A DNA stretch of 64,000 nucleotides. It comes from Oscheius onirici. Its lineage: Eukaryota > Nematoda > Chromadorea > Rhabditida > Rhabditidae. Position numbers and translations under genes: made by a program. Shown here piece by piece: positions 59,501 through 64,000 of the stretch. How positions within the stretch are numbered: the stretch's first letter is position 1; each line of letters opens with the position of its first letter. The notes below the pieces were generated by a model. It worked only from the letters and a program-made list of their open reading frames with translations. It was not told the origin of the DNA and searched no databases. The stretch covers positions 3,906,001 to 3,970,000 of the forward strand of contig OW051472.1 of the NCBI GenBank assembly GCA_932521025.1, read 5' to 3'.

Positions 59501-60493
59501 CAACAGAACATCAAAGAGTATTTCGAAGTCGAAGTGCCCGTTTCCGATCTGTTCTCTCATCCAACTATAGTCGGAGCTGCAGATCTTGTTGTCAAACAAC
59601 TCAAGGCACAATTATCGCAGACAGACACTTCCATCATCACCAAACTACGAGAAGCCCCGTCATCAAAGGTCAATCTGTATCTGATCCATGCTGTCGGGGG
59701 AGCAATCTTCCCTTACTACGCCTTCCTTCAAATTTTCCCGAAGAATGTCAGCATCTACGCGATTGAGTATCAATTGGAGTACAAGGCGGAAAGTCTCAAG
59801 GAACTGGCTGCTCTTTACGCTAAAACAGTGAGTTTCGGTAGGGAAAATATGAAAGACATGTTCAGGTTGCTGCTCACACAAAGAACATTCGTCCATTTGT
59901 ACTCGGACATTCAATGGGCGGAACAATCAGTCGCGAGATGATTCCTGATCTGAAAATGTGGGGATGGGAGGTAGTTTGTCTGGATTACGAAGTAGAGAAT
60001 TGTTCAGATTCCCTTCGTCGTCATGTTCGATTCGTGGGTTCTTCGTCCTAAACATCTGAAGATCGAGAGAATTCGACAGTTCATGGAGGTAGACCAAATC
60101 AAAATCAGTAACAGGAGTTCAGACGGTCTTTGCACCACTACCCAATTCGGCTGCTCGAGTGGAAAAGGCAGTGAAATTAGCTGTGATGTTGAAGGATCAT
60201 CGGGTTACCAAGTCGAAGACCAAAATGTATCTGTTCAAAAGCAAGCAGCTGGGAGAAGCGGCTTTCAGAGAGGCTGTGAGACCTGATCTGAATGAATCAG
60301 TGTCACGAAGCCTGGTGGCTAATGGCTTCGAACGAGTGAGCCATCAGCCTGTTACTACTTGGATGGTAAAGGATTCAGCAGGGCACTAATATAATTCGTT
60401 CAGATCGATGGGGATCACGAGTCCTGCCTCAAAGTGGAGAACCTAAAAACTCGTCAGAAGGAACTTCTCTCGATCTTCCAGAAATATTTCTAA
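35505..60493 (+). CDS. pks-1: Giant hybrid polyketide synthase / nonribosomal peptide synthetase (PKS-1 type)
   Basis: This assembly-line megasynthase is of the type that in C. elegans (PKS-1, with NRPS-1) makes nemamides. It begins MAAVPIVGLWVRAPGC, already inside a ketosynthase, with no loading domain. Domain order: KS1-(AT-like, dead)-ACP1-KS2-(AT-like, dead)-DH1-ACP2-KS3-(DH-like, dead)-ACP3-ACP4-ACP5-KR1-(ACP-like)-AT1-DH2-KS4-KR2-ACP6-KS5-AT2-KR3-carrier7-C-A-PCP-TE. Exons are small up to about 43.6 kb, then very large (43735-46661 and 49790-59838 are nearly uninterrupted). Introns are short nematode-type, so this is a host gene. Estimated length is near 7.8 thousand residues. It may be transcribed with eIF2A upstream. 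The start is the first ATG in the KS frame; an extra 5' exon cannot be excluded. Every frame joins, so the gene looks functional. Confidence 0.93.
35511..37090 (+). other. KS1 ketosynthase domain
   Basis: The condensing domain keeps the active cysteine in ETACSSS (codon 36248-36250), the first histidine in CHGTGT (36715-36717) and the KSTLGHGEG Lys/His block. It is split by introns, including a 225-base one (35909-36133). It opens the protein without a preceding loading module. Confidence 0.88.
37255..38010 (+). other. AT-like region 1, catalytic serine lost
   Basis: The segment after KS1 has the acyltransferase fold signature VSGHGQAAIYAAAASGI where active enzymes have GHSxG. The serine is Gly and the following Gly is Ala, so self-loading of this module is not expected. 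It may be a docking remnant for a trans-acting AT. Confidence 0.7.
38215..38470 (+). other. ACP1 carrier domain
   Basis: The motif GGVLDSLATIEI holds the phosphopantetheine serine (38327-38329). It is flanked by helices typical of an acyl carrier protein. Confidence 0.8.
38545..39770 (+). other. KS2 ketosynthase domain
   Basis: It has the FFGISKDEAQFMDPQHRLLL block, active cysteine in DSTCSSV, histidine in EGHGTATAVGD and SKAQFGHSEAASG. The domain is divergent: the usual loop with N.DG..PS is shortened to AIHSGAVVTPV. Catalytic residues are present. Confidence 0.82.
39800..40590 (+). other. AT-like region 2, degenerate
   Basis: It follows the KS-AT linker (QILPLSAKTKEGL) but lacks both GQG and GHSxG; the corresponding place reads VSQYAASGKACLLFL. 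It is probably a non-catalytic remnant. Confidence 0.6.
40840..41630 (+). other. DH1 dehydratase domain
   Basis: Both active-site motifs are present: HVINGEVIVP (HxxxGxxxxP) and DGTLQTVAMGYL (catalytic Asp with Gln). It would dehydrate a beta-hydroxy intermediate, but this module has no KR of its own. Confidence 0.75.
41690..41900 (+). other. ACP2 carrier domain
   Basis: The motif FFDLGLSSLQAVRLRN contains the carrier serine. The domain ends at the FDHPTILDLANYL helix. Confidence 0.85.
41965..43600 (+). other. KS3 ketosynthase domain
   Basis: Active cysteine in DTACSSSL (codon from 42469), histidine in AHGTGTSLGDP (43243-43245) and KASLGHGEASAG are all present, as is the closing SSFGVSGTNAAV. 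A 305-base intron (42936-43240) cuts it just before the catalytic histidine. Confidence 0.88.
43640..45035 (+). other. Post-KS linker and DH-like region without active-site motif
   Basis: The KS-AT linker (YYLLPLSAKT) runs directly into a region shaped like a dehydratase (LLGTEVS.., then SPMRHPAVFKNGFTVGE) but without HxxxGxxxxP or DxxxQ/H motifs. No AT is present. It is probably structural. Confidence 0.5.
45085..45885 (+). other. Three tandem carrier domains (ACP3, ACP4, ACP5)
   Basis: Three consecutive, nearly identical repeats each carry FMEMGMDSLTLVDFVNRLNE or a one-residue variant, with the serine at about 45195, 45450 and 45765. Each ends in an FDHP(S/T)V helix. Tandem ACPs usually raise flux or hold several chains for iterative chemistry. 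Their similarity points to recent internal duplication or gene conversion. Confidence 0.92.
46020..47170 (+). other. KR1 ketoreductase domain
   Basis: The structural half is followed by the NADPH site ISGGLSGIGLSTAKFL and the catalytic Ser/Tyr/Asn arrangement in ASSWTSACGNVGQLNYGVANAY. Two small introns (46656-46690 and about 46819-46858) interrupt it. Confidence 0.85.
47270..47505 (+). other. Degenerate carrier domain after KR1
   Basis: It matches the tandem ACP repeats (SFMEMRFTSHTLSALLEDIK) and keeps a Ser, but the GMDSL core has become RFTSH. Carrier function is doubtful. Confidence 0.6.
47720..48640 (+). other. AT1 acyltransferase domain
   Basis: FSGQGAQYPLMG starts the domain. GHSVGELVAG contains the catalytic serine (48023-48025) and MYPFHSS the catalytic histidine. 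Substrate cannot be told with certainty from these motifs. The AT follows a KR and a dead ACP instead of a KS, an unusual position. Confidence 0.87.
48745..49555 (+). other. DH2 dehydratase domain with altered motif
   Basis: The first motif reads DHEVNKEVLVPG, keeping His and Pro but with Lys instead of the usual Gly. The second motif MDGALHLICLI has Asp and His. Activity is possible but not assured. Confidence 0.65.
49805..50970 (+). other. KS4 ketosynthase domain
   Basis: Active cysteine in DTACSSSF (50273-50275), histidine in ELHATGTSLGDP and IKSHLGHAEGASG are present. The first histidine motif is HATGT rather than HGTGT. No carrier domain separates DH2 from this KS. Confidence 0.85.
51490..52500 (+). 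other. KR2 ketoreductase domain
   Basis: The NADPH motif VSGGNGGIGEEII and the catalytic SSAAAIFGSLGQANYAFANG (Ser, Tyr, Asn) are visible. There is no AT in this module. Confidence 0.8.
52590..52815 (+). other. ACP6 carrier domain
   Basis: The core MQLGMDSLLLEELRNK includes the carrier serine. Confidence 0.85.
52870..54055 (+). other. KS5 ketosynthase domain
   Basis: It starts VAIVGMSGSFSGAEDI and has the active cysteine in YSACSTSVL, histidine in ETHGTATAVGD, KANIGHGFAGAG and SSFGIGGTNGH. Its style differs from KS1-KS4 and resembles ketosynthases of hybrid NRPS/PKS and trans-AT lines. Confidence 0.87.
54300..55230 (+). other. AT2 acyltransferase domain
   Basis: GHSVGEYAAL contains the catalytic serine (54590-54592) and ERGFHSSML the histidine. 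The oxyanion motif is FSPQGVQYPNM, with Pro instead of the first Gly of GQGxQ. Confidence 0.82.
55330..56450 (+). other. KR3 ketoreductase domain
   Basis: The dinucleotide motif FGGSGSIGSGY and the catalytic SSSLSSYLPIQGNSDYASANSY (Ser/Tyr/Asn; key residues only) are present. Confidence 0.8.
56515..56755 (+). other. Carrier domain 7 (PCP-like)
   Basis: The core FFDLGGNSLNGLGLV has the LGGxS form more common in peptidyl carriers. It hands the chain to the condensation domain. Confidence 0.85.
56775..58005 (+). other. Condensation domain
   Basis: The active motif NQHHILTDGWS (HHxxxDG) and the late motif VGIPVSGRDEQ identify a nonribosomal peptide condensation domain that joins the polyketide to an amino acid. 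Confidence 0.92.
58090..59330 (+). other. Adenylation domain
   Basis: Core motifs: HTSGSTGVPKGV (A3), IYGPTEGTIW (A5), STRDLVR and YLGRLDEQVKIRGNRVEL (A7-A8) and LPRNSNGKID (A10, catalytic Lys). The pocket stretch VFDVSVSNILG keeps the Asp that binds an alpha-amino group. I do not assign the amino acid. Confidence 0.92.
59375..59605 (+). other. Peptidyl carrier domain
   Basis: The core ESFFSLGGHSLLLLTL contains the phosphopantetheine serine, followed by FSHPTIVGAADL. Confidence 0.92.
59660..60490 (+). other. Thioesterase domain
   Basis: The nucleophile motif GHSMGG (serine codon 59911-59913), an Asp in MFDSWVL and a His in DGDHESCL form a plausible triad. Four small introns split the domain. 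A TE inside a line that in C. elegans continues onto a second megasynthase suggests chain transfer as a free acid or CoA ester. Confidence 0.88.
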
Positions 60494-60496
60494 GAA

Positions 60497-60502
60497 AATA
60501 AA
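60497..60502 (+). terminator. AATAAA polyadenylation signal of the synthetase gene
   Basis: AATAAA starts four bases after the stop codon. Confidence 0.6.
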
Positions 60503-60609
60503 TCACAATAATTTTTTTACCAAGTTCAGAAAAAAGGGCAATAAATTACGCACAATACGAACAATCCTTACAAAAATAATAGAAAAAGTCATAAGAAGGA
60601 GAAACGTAG

Positions 60610-61652
60610 TCAAGCTCGTTCCGAAGAATGTCCCGTTCCGGAGGCTACTCGAAACTTCAGATTGGGTTCAATCTGTCGATTTTGGCAGCCGTGTTCAGAA
60701 AACTCGTCGTCCGTGGGACGCTTGTATCTTAGTTTGGTCGTCTATGAGACCGTGATTTTTTACTCTGTGGAGAACGGGTAGAGCTCGATGAAGTCGAGAT
60801 TCTTTTTGGCGTATCTGCCAGTGATATCCGAAACACGAAAGTTCCGCGGAACTTAAAATTGAGAACGCGGAAGAAAATTTTTAGACACGCGGAAGTTCCG
60901 CGGAGTTTTTTCTGATTTCCGCGAAAATTATGACTTCAAATTCGAATGTCGTTCCTCTCATTTTTTTTATTCTTTTGCACTCTATTGTTTCACTTCTTTT
61001 CACTTTCTTCGTGGTTCTTTCCCTATGCTTTGACTCTGATGGTTGTTGTTCGTTTTTGTGTGTGGTTTAGTTTCCAATCGCACCCCACGCGAAGCGCGGG
61101 GTGGATTTGACTTTGCCTCTTCAAAAGTAGCGCGCAGCCCGCGGAAGAAGCATTTTCAGGTTTCGGGACTATTCAATCGGATTCAGCGTAAAACGTTTCC
61201 CCAAAGCGTTATTTTCAAGTCGATAAGGCAAAACCCTAAAAAGTTAGCAAACAACCGGTTCCTAGTCAGGTGAACCAGTAAAACAAAGGCAAAGACAAAT
61301 CCCTTTCTCTTCAAAGAATCCGCTGTTTTCACAGATACATAAATACTTGTCTTTGGTCTTGTCCTTGCCCAAATTTTATGGGACCAGCTCTAAGAATTGT
61401 TATTTGGAGAGAAAAACCAGTACAAACGTAAAATACCACATTTTTATGGTTTTCCGCGGAAACCACGGATGTTCCGTGCGGAATACGAAACTTTATTTTT
61501 AGACTTGCGGAAGTTCCGCGGAACGCGTAACTTTTTTTCTTGAGTCCCGGAAGTTCCGCGGAACTTTTTTTGATGATTCCGCACATCACTGGCATCTGCT
61601 GGAGGTTCATGGCCTCCGCCTTCGTGTTCAGAACACTTGAGAATCTCGACTA
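60610..61652 (-). pseudogene. Minus-strand coding remnant split by a MITE
   Basis: Reading the minus strand and skipping the MITE at 60819-61591, frames run through VVEILKCSEHEGGGHEPPAD into TPKRISTSSSSTRSPQ. After a shift near 60755 they continue as KLRYKRPTDDEFSEHG and FRVASGTGHSSERA, with a stop at 60610. The composition looks like real protein, but the family is unknown to me. A 22-base GT..AG gap would repair the frame, which is too short for a normal intron here. It is probably a disrupted gene. Confidence 0.4.
60819..61591. mobile_element. hAT-like MITE with GTTCCGCGGAAC palindromes
   Basis: The ends are CAGTGATATCCG and the inverse of CAGTGATGTGCGG, a typical hAT-style terminus. Flanks form an 8-bp target duplication with one mismatch (GTATCTGC / GCATCTGC). 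Near both ends the palindrome AGTTCCGCGGAACT recurs four or more times. No transposase is encoded. Confidence 0.8.
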
Positions 61653-61763
61653 CTAAAAAAACTCCGAGTTTCGTGCAATTAACTTTTCAAGTTAAATTTG
61701 ATCCGTAAACAAGTCAAGACAAGAAAAGGTACAGAGCCAGAAGAAAGACTTCACTGTATCAAG

Positions 61764-62172
61764 ATGTTGTTCGGAATCTGGAACAAGCCTCATCGTACGC
61801 AATAGTCCCTTCAGCCTTCGGATCCGAACAAGGTCACCAAGAAGCCCTACTGCGACCGTGTGAAGAAGCCCGAGGCCAAAAAGAAGAAAGATCTCGGAGA
61901 CACGACCAAAGTCGACGAGGGATTGAACCAACTTGGATTCCTCAAATATCTCGACTCGCAGCCTCGTGAAGATAGGCCGGAGTGTATTGCCACTCGATAC
62001 GTCTTTGGAAACTCGGAAAAAAAAGCAGGTCGTTATCCAAAATATGCATGCTCCGGTTCATTTGGAATCCAAGATGGATTCGACGGAGAGCACGCCGAAA
62101 GATCAGCCAGAAGACGCCACCAACAGACATAATATGGACAACAAGAAGGCTGAGAGCCCGGAAAAGAAGTAA
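61764..62172 (+). pseudogene. Unrecognised coding-like segment with frame breaks
   Basis: The plus strand shows protein-like stretches in successive frames: YRARRKTSLYQDVVRN (61730-61780), DPNKVTKKPYCDRVKKPEAK to LGFLKYLDSQPRED (61820-61980), then VVIQNMHAPVHLESKM to ESPEKK with a stop at 62172. The last shift lies at a run of eight A (62019-62026) or across a 28-base GT..AG gap. It may be a small gene with very short introns, or a pseudogene. No family is recognised. Confidence 0.35.
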
Positions 62173-62323
62173 ACGATGGAATAAGTCTATAAAGACTTAT
62201 TCAAACGACTTCTTCTGTTTTCTAGACCCGACAGGGGATGGGGACAGGCCTTGGGATAGAAGACAAGGAGAGAACAGGACACTACACGAAATATTACACT
62301 GACTGACACGCACTACAAATCTT

Positions 62324-63230
62324 TCAAAAAGTTTGATGTCTGCTCTTCTTCTTGTGTTCACGAACTCTCTCTCTCCTCTTCACGTCAGTCCCGTCTCCAG
62401 TCTTGACCTTCAGTACGGCTTCGTTCTTGACTTTGCATAGACCGATGTAGAGCTGGCAGTATACTTGGGCAGCTCGAGCCTGTTTTTGACCCTCGAGCCG
62501 GCTCGGCTCGACAGCCTTTTCGAGCCTGCTCGGCTCGAGCCTCTACATACAAAAATCAAATTTGTCTTAGCTTTTTGATCAGTGATGTGCGGAAATTTCT
62601 TCTGCAAAAGTGCGTAACGATCGTTTTTAGCGTTGTTTTCTTCAGTTTTTCTCTTTTTTCTATTTTTTTTTGATGAACACTTCCCAAATACACTTGCAAA
62701 AAATCAAAACAGAATAAAAAATGTTTTGGATAACTAACTTCGTAGTAACAGGTTTTGACAAGTCACTATGAGACTTTGCTTCTGCATTCGGTAGTTCCCA
62801 CACAAAGAATATATGGGGATAGTACATAACTTTAGCACTGGAAGGGCGTTGTAAACCTGGTGTTGACTAAAACTACCTTCAGAAGAAGTTATTAGGGCGC
62901 GTTAAAAGTCTTTGTAATTATGGTTTGTTCAAAAAAAAAAAAAAGATCTCGACAGTAGCCCATTTATTTCGCTGCGAGACCGGAATAACAACAGAAAACT
63001 TGGCTGAGTATCCTACGTTTCCATGTTATAAGGGTCTCGCGCGGAAACAAATGGGTTACGGTCGAGCTCTCTTTTTTTTTTGAACAAAGGAACACTTTTT
63101 TTTTGAAGGCTCGAGCCGGACCAGTCGTCTCGAGGTCCGCGAGCCGGCTCGACCATGCCTCTCGAGCCTAAAAATTTCGGCTCGCACCCAAGTATAGCTG
63201 GCAGTGACTGAAGACATCTTCGGGCAGGTA
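62324..63230 (-). pseudogene. Minus-strand gene split by a MITE
   Basis: If the MITE at 62460-63196 and one target copy are skipped, the minus strand reads continuously GGVYLPEDVFSHCQLYIG to DVKRRERVREHKKKSRHQ and stops at 62324. The element cuts after CQL, adding stops. The ancestral frame therefore looks coding and the present allele broken, at least for its last 45 or so residues. I do not recognise the protein. Confidence 0.5.
62460..63196. mobile_element. hAT-like MITE with CTCGAGCC repeats and perfect 8-bp target duplication
   Basis: The ends are TATACTTGGGC and its inverse (ACCCAAGTATA, one mismatch). They are flanked by GCTGGCAG at 62452-62459 and 63197-63204, a perfect 8-bp duplication as in hAT insertions. 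Subterminal parts are crowded with CTCGAGCC/GGCTCGAG words. Inside, 62750-62866 is a copy of the repeat at 18287-18445. Confidence 0.85.
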
Positions 63231-63497
63231 CACCCCACCCTTTTTTAGTGATGTGCGTCTTGCTCATCGATTTTGCAAAGGCCTCGTTGATTAGGGAACG
63301 AGTAATAGGCGTGAAGAGACAAATCCAGACACTGCTTTTCTCGAGTTTGATAAGGTCCGAGGTAATCCATTACACTGAACCTTCTTAACCTTGTGCGATC
63401 CAGGCTACTTAAAATGTGAGTTACTCTTATAAGGGGTACAAAAGATTTTATAACATTTTTATGTAACAACAACCCAAAACAATAAACGAATGGGCGT

Positions 63498-64000
63498 TTA
63501 TTTAGCCTTCTTAGCGCGGATCTTACGAAGGTAGAATTCAAGTTCCTTTCCTTCCAAGATGTATCCGTCGGCAGCTCCAACTTGTCCGGGACTGGTAGAG
63601 AGACGGGCTGAAACCAAAAATAGTATAAGAAAAAGAAAACAAGCTTACCAAGGAGACGACCGGCCTGGAACTGTTCAATTAGGAGAGCGTCAACGGTGGA
63701 GGTCTTCTGGCGTTCAGTGTACTTAGCCTGGTTGGTCTTGCTTCTGAAATACAAAAGGATTATATTAGAAATTATCAGCGTCTCGCTAGCAGCGAAAACA
63801 GTGAGAGAAACTAAAAATAACGAACCTTTTCTTGTTGATAATAGCATTATCCTCCTCAGAGATCTTGGCTCCCTTCTTTCTGGCCAGGGGCAGAGAATAA
63901 TGGGCTTCATACCACTGGCGGTAAGGAGCAGCATCAATGGTGACGATGGTTCCCTTCACAAGGGTCTTAGTACGGACCAACTCGTTGTTGGTGGCATTGT
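63498..64000 (-). CDS. rps-8: 40S ribosomal protein S8 (5' end outside window)
   Basis: Small-subunit ribosomal protein eS8. Three exons are visible on the minus strand: 64000-63826, 63743-63649 and 63607-63498. They encode [41 protein letters not shown], an [18 protein letters not shown] block and the conserved end [17 protein letters not shown] with a Lys-rich finish. The N-terminal half lies beyond the right edge. Confidence 0.97.

Noticed and set aside
35505-60493. Bacterial contamination or a recently transferred bacterial cluster
   Set aside because: Short nematode-style introns interrupt catalytic motifs in most modules, base composition matches the neighbours, and an eIF2A gene is directly upstream.
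35505-60493. Animal fatty acid synthase
   Set aside because: Five KS domains, condensation and adenylation domains and a PCP are incompatible with a single-module FAS.
1-64000. CRISPR arrays, bacterial operons or phage genes
   Set aside because: None seen; all supported genes are eukaryotic with spliceosomal introns.

Overview
The window looks like nuclear DNA of a nematode, most likely a rhabditid. Introns are mostly 34-50 bases with T-rich acceptors ending TTTCAG or TTTAG. Its gene families are typical of that clade: divergent nuclear hormone receptors, an acyltransferase-3 (OAC) protein, insulin-like peptides, an AIN-type GW protein and short anillins. All gene models below were spliced by eye. 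I cannot name the species.

Layout. 0-7 kb holds the 3' end of an Lmx1-class LIM-homeobox gene (+), a glutathione peroxidase (-), a small membrane-anchored protein with a PTKSL repeat (-) and an anillin (+). 7-13.4 kb is a transposon graveyard: a decayed LINE, a truncated Ty3-like LTR element whose membrane-glycoprotein-like segment lies upstream of its protease, a hAT-like MITE, a foldback element and an inverted scrap of the next gene. 13.7-16.2 kb is an intact OAC gene. 16.4-19.9 kb is a small insulin-like cluster: one canonical gene, one variant and one 5'-broken copy, interspersed with a foldback element and a K/E-rich hypothetical gene. 20-21.5 kb is repeats. 22-26.7 kb holds a four-helix membrane protein and two tandem nuclear receptors. 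26.8-27.7 kb is a long-inverted-repeat element. 28.8-35.3 kb carries an AIN/GW182 protein (-), a TFIIS-N/AT-hook protein (-) and eIF2A (+).

The highlight is 35.5-60.5 kb (+): one intron-containing gene for a hybrid polyketide synthase / nonribosomal peptide synthetase of roughly 7.8 thousand residues (my estimate). It has five KS domains, two canonical and two or more decayed AT regions, two DH plus one decayed DH-like region, three KR, eight carrier domains (three in tandem) plus one decayed carrier, then C-A-PCP-TE. It matches the class of Caenorhabditis elegans PKS-1, which with NRPS-1 makes the nemamides. Several modules lack a usable AT and one stretch has a non-standard domain order, implying trans-acyl loading and iterative or skipped steps.

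60.6-63.3 kb contains fragmented coding sequence split by two hAT-like MITEs with near-perfect or perfect 8-bp target duplications. The window ends in rps-8 (-).
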